Source of the DNA: Harmonia axyridis
Lineage: Eukaryota; Arthropoda; Insecta; Coleoptera; Coccinellidae
Direction: 5' to 3'
Assembly (NCBI RefSeq): GCF_914767665.1
Contig: NC_059502.1
Coordinates: forward strand, 47,218,753 to 47,282,752
Length of the DNA stretch: 64,000 nt
Shown: positions 19,401 to 28,341 of the stretch, one piece after another
Numbering within the stretch: the first letter of the stretch is position 1
How the letters are laid out: each line of letters opens with the position of its first letter
Made by a program: the position numbers and the translations under genes
Notes under the pieces: generated by a model
The model's input: only the letters and a program-made list of their open reading frames with translations
What the model was told of the DNA's origin: nothing
The model's database searches: none

Positions 19401-19655
19401 CTTCGACGTCGGGATGTCCAATACACTGTTAACCAGTTAGTATGGAGGAGAAATCAGGTACTTTCGGACGCCGCGAAATATTTTACAGCTAAGCTGGCAC
19501 CGAAATATGTTGGACCTTTCTTGATTTCCGCGCGGGTATCCCCTTGGACTTATGAACTGCAGAGTGAGGACGGTAAATACCAGGGAGTCTGGCATATAAA
19601 GGACTTAAAAGCTCATCCACCGGATCAACTGACGGATGAACACTTGTCTGACTAA
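16482..19655 (+). CDS. Gypsy Pol: protease, RT, RNase H, integrase
   Basis: Open from 16482 in the -1 frame relative to gag; the first ATG is at 16521, giving 1044 residues. Domains in order: protease with LLDSGASCTIIGG (residues about 50-62), RT with KKKDGSYRFCVDYRKLN and catalytic YVFVYLDDIIIIT (about residue 355), RNase H with FTIQCDASGYGIGAVLTQ, an HHCC integrase finger (HETLLHVGV...CCRTCHAIK), the integrase core with SADLVGPLPRS, IVDNGVQFRSKEF and NPVERINR (D, D, E), and a C-terminal domain ending near LKAHPPD. All catalytic residues are present. Expression is probably by -1 frameshifting in the 16482-16497 overlap, which contains cggaaaac, a weak slip site. Confidence 0.95.
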   Translation, partial: AVGKLKGKTSNGSMCAFPHFSARDRLPSHQKALLDYVLAHAKNDERPYLSVSVFDVDLLGLLDSGASCTIIGGPGWTMLKNLNLSINVDNLVSCRVANGQSCSSIGSVDLPIKLENKVKMISALVVPELPHSLILGIDFWRKFGVVPDLRCGKWVFQRDADVSVDAIASEEHLTPEQSRILNEVVQEAFQNMGDELGCTNLVEHEIKTSCRPIKQRYYPVSPVMQGHIDAELDNLLEQGIVEPSTSPWSSPILLVKKKDGSYRFCVDYRKLNAVTEKDAYPLPYINSTLDRLRNAKFLSSMDIKSAYFQVPLAASSRPLTAFTVPNRGLFQFLRLPMGLSNSPATFQRLVDRVLGPDLEPYVFVYLDDIIIITDTFEKHVEVLKEVFKRLKAANLTVSKKKCHFCRPELLYLGYVVDSKGLRMDPAKVQAILNIPVPTSVSEVRRILGLASWYRRFVPNFADLTAPLTELLKKNLSFRWSSQCDEALIRLKECLISAPVLSCPDFSRSFTIQCDASGYGIGAVLTQQQEDGEKVICYLSRSLTRLERNYTTTERECLAVLWAIEKLRPYIEGSHFSVITDHASLLWLDRLNSLSGRLARWAIRLQQYDYTIIHRKGKDNIVPDTLSRSVPIIDTVDTPQSHSSDLWYEKLLGKVTHAPHRFPSWQIIQGKLFKNVTPRIPELASDSDYWREVVPRPQRKSLIRQVHETLLHVGVFKTYSKLAQSYYWPKMRYDVASFIRCCRTCHAIKPSQEKPAGLMLSKQVSISRPFELLSADLVGPLPRSRSGNQYIFVVADCFSKFPLLFPLRTATASAIVKILDTHVFPVFGCPNSMIVDNGVQFRSKEFVKFLQSYNVTIQYTALYHPQANPVERINRVIKTMLRSYLSEDQRGWDRQLNQVGLAIRSSNHEVTGYSPNFIVFGREVSCKGENTCPEQIRFDRSALTKEREKAFARVYGDVKIKLARAYEANSRTYNLRRRDVQYTVNQLVWRRNQVLSDAAKYFTAKLAPKYVGPFLISARVSPWTYELQSEDGKYQGVWHIKDLKAHPPDQLTDEHLSD

Positions 19656-20017
19656 TTTTGGCTGTTTTTGTTTTTGCTTGGGTTAAAGGATGGTTAACCC
19701 TTGCCTTGAGCATAAATTTACTAGGGTGGTCACTACCCCCATCTAGTGGTTGACATATGCTTAACATCTTTTGTATCGTCAGAACCACGATAGCAACATG
19801 CTATAATATCCATCTCCGTTTCAATTTGCTGAGATTGGACTTTTGAAGTTAATTGAAGTGTGACAATTCTGGTTTTGGTTTTGTCGGTATTGGAGTTTAG
19901 CTGGTGTCGTTTTCTTTAGGATTCATTGAGGTATTGTCGTTATTTGGTTTACCGTATTTGGCTTTTTGAAGTTACTGGCAGGAAAAATTTTGACCCTTCT
20001 GGTAAAAATTTTTTTTT

Positions 20018-20030
20018 AAAGTAAGGGGGG
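20018..20030 (+). other. Polypurine tract of the Gypsy element
   Basis: The sequence aaagtaagggggg lies three bases before the 3' LTR, the normal place for the plus-strand primer. Confidence 0.8.
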
Positions 20031-20033
20031 ATT

Positions 20034-22103
20034 TGTAACGGTTCAATTTACACCATTTGATATTTCGGTTAGTACTACGCCCTCTGGAGCTTGATTGTTG
20101 ATTCAGCTCGGAATATTCCGTATTAATTTAAATTTGAATTTATTATGGAACAGTTATTTCCGGATAAGTGAGGTCGAATATCATTACCGTTGGGAAATAT
20201 TTTATAGTTTCTGGATTTCTTGTTTGTTTTCTTCTGTGTGGGAAGTTTCGTTTGACAACTGGTAGATTCTGTGGTTATGGATTGTCAAAATGGAGGTTAT
20301 CGGCGATTTGAGATAGTTTTTTGAAAGAGAGTTTTTTTGGAAAGAAAATTTGCCTGATTGAAGAATATATGATCTAGAATCATCCTTATTATAGGCGATT
20401 ATTTCTTCAATTTGGGTAATTCCCTGTATGGTTTATGGTATTGTGAATATTTCTGGGAAATACGTTTTATACGTGATTATAAAGTTTTCTTCCACAAGGC
20501 CCATCTCTGGTATTGAATTTTACTCTGAAGATCTGAGAGGATTCGCTTCCCGCCGATAAGTTCGAACACCTGTTGAACTTACACGAAGAATATCAAGAAG
20601 ATCCTTTTCCCTCGAACAACAACTGAGAGGGTCCTAGTGCCTGGTAAGAGTCAGGTTGAATTGAAGAATCCTAGTGCCTGGATATTTTTGGGAATCCTAG
20701 TGCCTGGGTAACGTTGAGAATCCTAGTGCCTGAGTAACGTTGAGAATCCTAGTGCCTGGTTGAATTGAATAATCCTAGTGCCTGGTTCACTGTTTGGAAT
20801 CCTAGTGCCTGGATATTTTTGGGAATCCTAGTGCCTGGTTGGATTTGAAATCCTAGTGCCTGGATATTATTGAGAATCCTGGTGTCTGGTTGAATTTGAA
20901 GAGTCCTAGTGACTGATTACGTTCAGGAGTTCTGGAGTCTGGTATATGGTATGGTTTGAGGTTATGGTATTTATTTTCTGGTATATGGTGCTGAATTCTG
21001 GTGCAGTTCTGATGTATGGTACAGTTCAAGTGAATGGTATATTTCTGGCATATGGTGTACCTCGAGTAGATGGTATATTCTACGTATAGAGATCTCACCG
21101 TTAGATTGCTGTCAAGTCAACCTTCAATATTGATTTTGTATCAGGTAACCGGTGCTTGCACTGGCTTTAATGAGTATTGTACTGAGATTTAGTTTTTGAA
21201 GTAACGATTTAGTGTACTGATAGTAAATCAGTCATTTGAATAGGAGTTGAAGGTTATATTATTAATTTTCTGTCCATTGACAGTTATATTTAAATATATT
21301 GAATAAAGGTTGTTTCATGCTTGTTATATACTGTTGCAATTGTAAACAGTTTGCGGTGAGGTGCACTTCACTAACTGGCCATTTATTTTAACAACTTTAA
21401 TACTTGTGTATCCCTTCAGGATTTGTGACTGGAATTTATTATTACTTTATTCAACCTGCTATTTTATACCAGCCAGTTATTACAACCACTGTATTTGTAT
21501 ATTCCCTCTGGATCTGTGGTTCAGGTCAATCTTCTTGTTCAACTTGGTTATTTGTCTGGTTTATTATCTGGTAAATTTGGAGTTTGTTGAACTCTGTTTT
21601 AATTTAGTTTTGGTACTGAAGTTTGAGGTTAAGCCTAAGCCAAGTGTAGGCTGATATAAGGATCCTGTTTTCAGGATTAGTTTAGGCATTATAGGTTATA
21701 GGAAGCCCTTCTGGCATTTGTTGTTGATTATAGGTTATAGGAAGCCCTTCTGGCATTTGTTGTTGATTATAGTTTTTAGGAAGCCCTTCTGGCGTTTGTT
21801 AGTGTTAGGTAAAGTTTTGGGAAGCCCTTCTGGCTCTTGGCAACTTTGAGAATTCTTTTTATTTTATTGTTTATTATCAACCACTGCATAAATTTTAATT
21901 TTATTAAACGTTTGACTTGAGTGATTTGTTTTATTGCTACTCTGGTAGAGGAGTACGCAATTTATTCTTAAGACAGGCATATCTCTACCTGGCGCCCATT
22001 ATTTCCACCTTATTTTGAAGAACTCACTCCCGTCTTCACTGAGTGTAGTCGCGAGCCGAACTTTAGCCTTGTGACCCGGCTTACTCAAGGTCGACACGTC
22101 ACA
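20034..22103 (+). repeat. 3' LTR of the Gypsy element
   Basis: 2070 bp, nearly identical to 12839-14908. Differences seen are one near 20388 and a cluster within about 21243-21327. It carries the same two tandem arrays at about 20625-20917 and 21695-21837. Confidence 0.95.
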
Positions 22104-22235
22104 CGTTCAACAACTATAGCAAAATTTCATGATGAAAATCGATTGTTTTTGAACCACTAGGTACTTGCATGACATAATTATTGGGGGGGTGATTCGAAAT
22201 TCAATATCAAGATATCAGGGGCGTATTTTTCAAGT
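22104..22235. other. Short gap
   Basis: 132 bases between the Gypsy element and the tail of the next LINE. It begins with the second copy of the target duplication cgtt. I see nothing else in it. Confidence 0.6.
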
Positions 22236-22345
22236 CAAAATAATAATAATAATAATAATAAATAATAAATACTCTTTATTTCAGAATCGTCTCAAGTTCA
22301 CAACATGAAATGAAATGAAATATTGTCAAAAAAGTAGTATATTTT

Positions 22346-25180
22346 CTAGTTATTTCCTAAATAATCTTGTAGGCAATAGGGTTCCATATCCATCAACATC
22401 GAGAATATTTTCTTCTTAAATATTTTGTAGTTTGTGATGTTCTTTGTTTCATTTGGTAGATGATTGTATAATAGTAGACATCTGTATTCTGCTTGTTGTT
22501 GGGTTGTTGTTAGTCTATATTTGGGATAGTTATAATTCTGTGTTCTAGTTTCATATCTTTCCTTCAGATTCTTGTATTGTTCAAATAATTCATTATTCTT
22601 ATGTATAAACAGAATGCATTCTTGTATGTATAAGCCATATAATGTCAATATCCTTTTCTGCCGGAAAAATCCTCTGCATGATTGGTTGTAATTCAAGCTG
22701 CATATTAACCTCACAGCTTTTTTTTGGAGTCTGAAAAGGGATTGTATGTTTCCAGATCCGTAAAATATCAGTCCATATCTCAATTTTGATTCTATCATTG
22801 CATAGTATACAGTTTTCGTTACTTCAGGATTTAGATATTTAGCTGTTACTCTGAAAGCATACAATGATGATGCAATTTTGTCTTCTAAGTTTGCTATATG
22901 TGTTTTCCATTTCATATCACCATCAATGTATATACCAAGAAATTTTGTGTGTTCTGATATCTTGAATTCTTGTTTGTTTATGTTGATTTTTCTTGGATTT
23001 TCTATATTAGAGTGTATTGGATGGAATAATATCATCTTGGTTTTCGTTTTGTTGAGTATTAAGTTGTTATTCTCTAACCATTCTTCAGTGTAGTGCATTA
23101 TTTTTTCAGTTATACTCCTGAGATCAGGCCATAATGGTTGTACTGTTAGAAGGTTTGTATCATCTACATAGTGAACATTTGTTATTTCTGTTCGGTCCTC
23201 GATCAGAGAAATATGACCAAAGTCGTTAATATAAATGAGAAACATTACTGTCCCTGCTACGCTGCCTTGTGGTATCCCCATCTTGATTTGCCGTTCTTCT
23301 GATTTTATGTCTGATCCATTTATCCGAATTTTAACCTGCTGCGTACGTCCATAGAAATAGGATTTAATCCATCTTAATGCGTTTCCCTGTATTCCATAGT
23401 GTTCAAGTTTTTGGTAGAGGATTTCTGGGTCAAGACAATCATATGCTTTGGACAGGTCCAGAAATATTCCTAGTGCCAGTTCACAATCTTCGAAGGCTTC
23501 CATAATTCTTTTTATAAATTGGAATATTGCTGTTTGTGTTGATTTTCCTTTCAAGCATCCATGTTGGTTTGAGCCAAGTAGTCTTTTTGATATGAAGAAT
23601 TCCATTATTTGCTGGCAGAATGCCTGTTCGAATAATTTTGCAAATGATGAGATTATGCTAATGGGCCTGTAATTTCCATAATCTTCAGGGTCACCAGTTT
23701 TGAATTTCGGTCGTATTTCTGCTGTTTTAAGTTTTGATGGGAAATATCCTTCTGTGATAGAGTTATTAATGATATATGTTATTACCTGAATTATTTCCTC
23801 TTTGGTATGTTTAATTGTTTTGTTTGAGATTTCATCTATTCCACTTGAGGTTTTATTTTTCAACTTTTTGATAATATCCATTATATTTTGTTCATTAATT
23901 TTTTGTGTTGTAAATATATGTTGTGCTTTGGTGTATGTCATTGGCCTTTTTTTCTGGTTTATGTTTTTAGTAAGGTTAGTAGCAGCATGTAAGATGTATT
24001 CATTAAATTCATTTGCTAAATTTTCCATGTTTCGTTTCCTAGGAATTTGGGTATCATAATTGTTTTTATGTAGAGAATTTACAATGGACCAGATTGTTTT
24101 ATTTTTATTGTCTGAATTTTCTATGAGTTTTCCGAAGTTGTCAGTTTTGTTTTTGGTGAGCAGTTTATCATATTTTTGTTTTGTTATTATGTATTTATTC
24201 CAGAATTTTTTATTTTTAGTGCTCAGTATAAATAATATATCTAACTCATGTTTTGTTTGTTGAATTTCAATATTGTTGTGTTTTGGTTTGTGTTTTTTAG
24301 ATTTTATTGGAATTTTTATGAGAGGACAGCTGTTATTGAAGTGTTCAAGATAAATATTATGGAATATATTAAATTGTTCATTAATGTTTTTTTGATCACA
24401 CTCATAAACTGATGACCAGTTCTGTTGGGATAATGATTTTTTTAAATCGTTGAGGTTTTTTTCAGATAACGCTCTTATGTGAGTATAATTGATAGTTTTA
24501 TTGAGTGAAAAAGATATTTTTTGTGCGAGGTGATCTGATATATGAGTTTGTAATATCTCTGTGCTATAAGGAGAGTTTACTTTGACATAAATACCATCTA
24601 AGCATGTTGATGTTGAGTGGGTTATTCTTGTAGGTTCAAATATTGTTTGCTCGATTCCGAAGGTTTTTAGGAAGTTCGTCCAATCTCTTTTTGTTTTGTT
24701 TTCTTGTAGCATATTGATGTTGAAATCTCCTGTTATTATTATTTCATAGTTTTCCTTTGTGAGTTTTTCTAAAATAGGTGTTAACTGTGTTGTAATTTGT
24801 TCTGTATTTCCATCATTATATACAGCAAGACATATCCATTTTTTGTGGTCTAAGTGGTACTCTATGGCAGCACACTCAAATTGTTTTATTTTTGATATTT
24901 TCCCTATATCTTGTCTTTCCCATGATTCTATGTCATTTCTGACAAATATTGCAGTTCCTCCATGTTCTCCTAGTGGTCTACAATATTTAGCCGTTAAAGT
25001 GAAGTTTTTTATGGTGTGATGCATGATTTGTTTTTCCGTTTTCCAATGTTCCGAGATGCATACTATTTTTATATCTGGATTTTCGTCTGTTAGTTTTTCT
25101 AGTTTTTCTGTTGCATTTCCAATTGATCTTATATTTTGATGAAAGATTGTGATTTTATATTGATTGTTTTGTTTTTTCTG
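22346..25180 (-). CDS. LINE ORF2: apurinic-type endonuclease and reverse transcriptase
   Basis: The first in-frame ATG is at 25024, but the endonuclease domain clearly starts earlier (IFHQNIRSIGNA, about 25140 downward), and the frame is open with no ATG back to the slip site at 25219-25225. Endonuclease motifs are IITGDFNINML and THISDHLAQK. RT motifs are NYRPISIISSFAKLFEQ, LALGIFLDLSKAYDCLD, MGIPQGSVAGTVMFLIYINDF and the catalytic HYVDDTNLLT. The protein nicks the target and primes cDNA synthesis on it. No frame break or stop is seen through to 22346. The frame is -1 relative to ORF1, suggesting synthesis by frameshift. Confidence 0.9.
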   Translation of the reverse strand, partial: QKKQNNQYKITIFHQNIRSIGNATEKLEKLTDENPDIKIVCISEHWKTEKQIMHHTIKNFTLTAKYCRPLGEHGGTAIFVRNDIESWERQDIGKISKIKQFECAAIEYHLDHKKWICLAVYNDGNTEQITTQLTPILEKLTKENYEIIITGDFNINMLQENKTKRDWTNFLKTFGIEQTIFEPTRITHSTSTCLDGIYVKVNSPYSTEILQTHISDHLAQKISFSLNKTINYTHIRALSEKNLNDLKKSLSQQNWSSVYECDQKNINEQFNIFHNIYLEHFNNSCPLIKIPIKSKKHKPKHNNIEIQQTKHELDILFILSTKNKKFWNKYIITKQKYDKLLTKNKTDNFGKLIENSDNKNKTIWSIVNSLHKNNYDTQIPRKRNMENLANEFNEYILHAATNLTKNINQKKRPMTYTKAQHIFTTQKINEQNIMDIIKKLKNKTSSGIDEISNKTIKHTKEEIIQVITYIINNSITEGYFPSKLKTAEIRPKFKTGDPEDYGNYRPISIISSFAKLFEQAFCQQIMEFFISKRLLGSNQHGCLKGKSTQTAIFQFIKRIMEAFEDCELALGIFLDLSKAYDCLDPEILYQKLEHYGIQGNALRWIKSYFYGRTQQVKIRINGSDIKSEERQIKMGIPQGSVAGTVMFLIYINDFGHISLIEDRTEITNVHYVDDTNLLTVQPLWPDLRSITEKIMHYTEEWLENNNLILNKTKTKMILFHPIHSNIENPRKININKQEFKISEHTKFLGIYIDGDMKWKTHIANLEDKIASSLYAFRVTAKYLNPEVTKTVYYAMIESKLRYGLIFYGSGNIQSLFRLQKKAVRLICSLNYNQSCRGFFRQKRILTLYGLYIQECILFIHKNNELFEQYKNLKERYETRTQNYNYPKYRLTTTQQQAEYRCLLLYNHLPNETKNITNYKIFKKKIFSMLMDMEPYCLQDYLGNN

Positions 25181-25185
25181 ATCAT

Positions 25186-26190
25186 TTACAGTTGATTGTT
25201 TATGGGGGGTCTTTTGTCTAAAAAATGTTGTCCCCTTTTGAAATCAAATCTTGTGTATTTTATTCCAGTTGGCCAGAAATCGTTTTCATATGCAATATCT
25301 TTCATTTCAAAAGGGACACCTAACATGATGCTGTTATAATGTATGTTTTCATTATTCCTCAAGTTCAATATTTTCACTGATATTTTATTCTCTTGTACTT
25401 TTCCTTTATTGGCGATAAATTTGATTATATCTGTCTCTGTAACATCTTTATGTATTCTTGATATAAACAGCCAGGCTTTTTTGTCTTCATTCAATTTGGA
25501 TGATTTGAATGTTGTATTATTATTTATTCCAGTCCCTGTTTTAACTTTATGTCTTTTATTAACTTTATATTTGACTTCTTCAAATCCGTTCACATCATCT
25601 ATATTTGTGAGCTCATGTTCCATTTGTTTATTTATCGTTTCTTGATTCTGAGTGTTTACATTCTTCGTTTTAAGGTTAAGTTGTTTATTCACAGAGGTTG
25701 ATTGAAATACTTTTGAAGGATCTGTATTCTGATTGTCCGTTTTATTTTCCTTCTGTGGTCTCATTATAGGTTTGGTTATGGGATTTGTTTTGTTTATGAT
25801 ATTAACTGGGTTATTTTGGTTATCTGTTATCTGTGCATATGATTTTTTATGAATGTTTTGGTTCTCCATTTGTGTTATTTTTCCTCTTAGAAGGGAGTTG
25901 TTTTCCATCAATACCTGATTTTTCTCTGTCATCTCCTGTAGAAGCCTTTTGAGAAGTGTATTTTCCATTTCAAGCATTTTTATCGCCGTATTCGGTTCGA
26001 CCATCTCATGTTTACATGTTGCATTTTCTTGGTTTGCGGCACGTAGCATGCAAGATTTGTGGAAATTGTTGTCGCATTTGCCACATTTTACACTTTCTTT
26101 AACTTTTCTAACACAATAATGACATTTATTATCACTATTTTCACCGTCCTTTTGGGAGCTAGTATCTGTATCACTTTCATTTGTCGCCAT
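25186..26190 (-). CDS. LINE ORF1: PHD-like zinc finger RNA-binding protein
   Basis: 334 residues from the ATG at 26190. There is a Cys/His finger at the N-terminus (CHYCVRKVKESVKCGKCDNNFHKSC), then a coiled-coil heptad stretch (about residues 70-110, LLKRLLQEMTEKNQ), an Asn/Lys/Thr-rich linker, and a C-terminal RRM-like fold (WLFISRIHKDVTETDIIKFI, then FWPTGIKYTRF). It probably binds LINE RNA. Eleven codons before its TAA is CAT TTT TTA, a canonical -1 slip site. Confidence 0.88.
   Translation of the reverse strand: MATNESDTDTSSQKDGENSDNKCHYCVRKVKESVKCGKCDNNFHKSCMLRAANQENATCKHEMVEPNTAIKMLEMENTLLKRLLQEMTEKNQVLMENNSLLRGKITQMENQNIHKKSYAQITDNQNNPVNIINKTNPITKPIMRPQKENKTDNQNTDPSKVFQSTSVNKQLNLKTKNVNTQNQETINKQMEHELTNIDDVNGFEEVKYKVNKRHKVKTGTGINNNTTFKSSKLNEDKKAWLFISRIHKDVTETDIIKFIANKGKVQENKISVKILNLRNNENIHYNSIMLGVPFEMKDIAYENDFWPTGIKYTRFDFKRGQHFLDKRPPINNQL
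25219..25225 (-). promoter_or_regulatory. Candidate -1 frameshift site T TTT TTA
   Basis: Read on the minus strand in the ORF1 frame, the codons are CAT TTT TTA GAC, giving the heptamer T TTT TTA. The -1 frame is open from here into the endonuclease of ORF2. The sister LINE has T TTT TTT at the equivalent place. I see no strong stem-loop just downstream; the following bases are A-rich. Confidence 0.6.
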
Positions 26191-26629
26191 TTTGAATTAT
26201 AATTATAAGACTTTTTACCATGAGAATGTGTCCGCAAACGCTTAGTTTCCGAGCAAGTAAGCGTTAAAGTTCTTGTTGGAGAATTGTATATTACTCAGAA
26301 TCCTCCAATATGTATTTTGGGTTGCCTACCCAAATATCTTAACTTTTATTATTTTGCTTTGTTTGTATAATTATTTACGTTTATCTTATTCATCTGATAT
26401 TATCACTTTGCTATATTTATTACATTAATTTCTTTAATATTATAAAATTCTGTATAATAATATATGATTTTCTATTATATATATGCTAGGACAAGAATTA
26501 AGAATGAAGCGGTTGCGGTTCTATGGCCGAACCTAACCTAGTTTAACGTTCATGTCTTGTGTACTCTCTGTTCTGTATCAACCTAGTGTTGCACGTGTAG
26601 AAATGAGCGATACCGTGATTTCTAGATCA

Positions 26630-26864
26630 CGTTGTGAAACGTTCCTGTTTCTTTATGATATCAGTGAAATTAAAGAGTGACGTGATCACTGTTTAGGTAT
26701 CGGTTAGCGTCCAGTCCGGGCAGCACTGGGAGTGGGGTCACCCCACTCCCAGTGCTGCAAGGAACGGAGAACGGAGAACCGAATCCGATTCCGATTCCTA
26801 AACAGTGATCACGTCACGCTTTAATTTCACTGATATTATAAAGGAACGTTCACGTTTCACAACG
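26630..26864. repeat. Large palindrome with a perfect hairpin core
   Basis: The arms around 26630-26710 and 26785-26864 are near-perfect inverse copies (both contain cagtgaaattaaag and gtgacgtgatcactgttta). In the centre, 26720-26758 is a perfect hairpin with 18-base arms (starting gcagcactgggagtgggg) and loop tca. It lies next to the left end of the hAT relic. Confidence 0.9.
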
Positions 26865-27526
26865 CTAAGCACGGACCGTTCTTGTTATTATTATTTGTAT
26901 GAATCACCCAAACCTTCGCTCTTTTGTCTTTCTGTTAATTCTTTGGAGGTAACAGATTTGTGGAATATGGATAAGAATGATTTTGGACATCGAAAAATAA
27001 ATAATACCTACTCATACAAAATAATTCACATATGAATATATATTGATGATATTAAGTGGCTGATACTGCATCAAATAAAATAAGAGAAAAACAGAAAAAG
27101 TAACAATCAGAAATCTACAAAAATATAGTAAAACCAGTTATTGAATAATTAAATTTCCTAAATATATTTTATATTTTCTATTTAATTCTGAGCTAATCAA
27201 GGAATTGTGAAATCTCTAAATGAAAAGGTATGATTTTTAGGACATCGAATAATAAATAATACGTCATATGCATATGTTCAGACGTTTATTTATTTATTTA
27301 ATAATAATGATGAGTAATCAACCACCAAAGAAAATACACTCATTTCATAATTATATATATCAAAATAGTTAAGGGGCTAATACTGTAACAAAAAAATAAG
27401 AGAAAAATTAAAAATTTTACAACAAAAAACTCAGAAATGGGTAGTTAAAACAGTCCCTTAATAATCGAATTTCCTAACTATATTTGATAAATTTTCCCAG
27501 AGAAAAATACCTATTCATTCTCCACC

Positions 27527-27650
27527 AACGACATATTACAATTGAGGAAGTGAATCATTTGAGTTTTTTTATTAGTTAGCCTGCTTCGACGTTCTGTTAA
27601 TATTTGTCCGGCTTTCGAAAACAATCGTTCGCACGGAACTTATGTTGCTA
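27527..27650 (-). pseudogene. hAT transposase C-terminal (dimerisation) remnant
   Basis: Minus-strand reading gives VPCERLFSKAGQ, then ILTERRSRL and a MIHFLNCNM-like end, the hallmark of the hAT C-terminal dimerisation domain. A stop sits just before VPCERLF, and no catalytic domain remains upstream. Confidence 0.8.
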
Positions 27651-28225
27651 GAGTGCATCAGTAAGTGCCGACAAAGGTTCCGAAGCAATAAAAACATCAG
27701 GCTGGCAGGCTGGCTTCATAATTTACGATTGCACGGACGTTGATATGCCCTGAAAATATCTGTGAAATGTTCAAACAGTGATCCCGTCTCACTCTGTATT
27801 CGTTTTTCGGAACCGTGACTACCTGTGACAGTCTGATATCAGTAATTAAATCACATTTCGTGAAATACCGCTCATCTCTATGCACGTGTATTCTCTGTTC
27901 TGTAATCACTGTGTTACACGTGTACTCTCTGTTCTTTATTAACGTAGTATTCCACGTGTACTCTGTTTGTATTCACCTTGTGCTACACGTGTATTCAACG
28001 AAAGTATTTCAACCAATATTTTCTAACTCACAGAAAATAAACCTATTACCGAGTAAGTTGTTTTAATTTATTCAGTGTTACCCTTTGCAATAATTCAAGT
28101 GGAAATTATTCACATATAAAGTGCGTAAATTAGTCCAAGCTAGAGACTATTAGTTATTACAATTTACTTGGAGTTGAAGTCATAGACGATTAGGTCTGCC
28201 CCAATGTTGAGGAAAGGATAAGAAT

Positions 28226-28335
28226 TTCCCCAACATTTTTTGGTCCTTCGAGCCGGATATATTTCCCCAACATTTTATGATCCTTCGAGCCGGTTATAAT
28301 ACCCAACATTTTTTGGTCCTTCGAACCGTATACTA
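28226..28335 (+). repeat. Three tandem copies of LTR end plus tRNA-Tyr primer site
   Basis: Units of about 37 bases begin at about 28226, 28263 and 28300. Each has CCCAACATTTT followed by a primer-like tggtccttcgagccgg. Site 1 (28241-28257) matches the 3' end of tRNA-Tyr best. Site 2 (28278-28293) has tgatcc instead of tggtcc. Site 3 (28314-28328) has tcgaaccg. The tRNA match is from recall of animal tRNA-Tyr. Confidence 0.85.
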
Positions 28336-28341
28336 GAAGCA

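Larger units (their letters stand above)
12839..22103 (+). mobile_element. Ty3/Gypsy LTR retrotransposon, nearly intact, long LTRs
   Basis: 9265 bp with two LTRs of exactly 2070 bp (12839-14908 and 20034-22103), starting TGTAACGG and ending GTCACA. The target duplication is cgtt (12835-12838 and 22104-22107). I count about eight differences between the LTRs, seven of them inside 14048-14132, so the insertion is young. Gag and pol are both open without internal stops. No env-like frame follows pol. This is the most likely recently active element in the window. Confidence 0.97.
22236..26265 (-). mobile_element. Two-ORF LINE (jockey/CR1-group), copy on minus strand
   Basis: The 3' end lies near 22236, with an (AAT)n-type tail at 22238-22262 (plus-strand reading) and AATAAA just upstream of it. 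ORF1 (26190-25186) and ORF2 (about 25180-22346) are both uninterrupted. The 5' end is not fixed; I place it near the edge of the following LTR element. The relative at about 42520-46585 has the same architecture, with ORF1 and ORF2 related in sequence. Clade placement between jockey and CR1/L2 is uncertain. Confidence 0.85.
26598..27880 (-). mobile_element. hAT-family DNA transposon relic
   Basis: 1283 bp flanked by the 8-bp target duplication tgcacgtg (26590-26597 and 27881-27888), as for hAT elements. Short inverted ends read TAGAAATGAGCG and TAGAGATGAGCG. The matching LTR at 38067-38576 lacks it. It holds a large palindrome (26630-26864), a decayed direct duplication (about 26975-27190 and 27230-27500), and the C-terminal end of a transposase on the minus strand. 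Confidence 0.85.
26274..28235 (+). repeat. 5' LTR of the tRNA-Tyr element, split by a hAT relic
   Basis: The LTR consists of 26274-26597 and 27881-28235 (with the second copy of the 8-bp duplication). It aligns with the 3' LTR pieces at 29480-29633 and 38067-38576. It contains several gtgtactctctgttctgta-like repeats. The intact stretch attaatttctttaa near 26433 is the empty version of the BEL copy 2 insertion site. Confidence 0.88.

Noticed and set aside
22238..22262. (AAT)n at the LINE 3' end as an independent microsatellite
   Set aside because: It is directly downstream of AATAAA and matches the tail type of the sister LINE (about 46560-46585), so it is the LINE tail.
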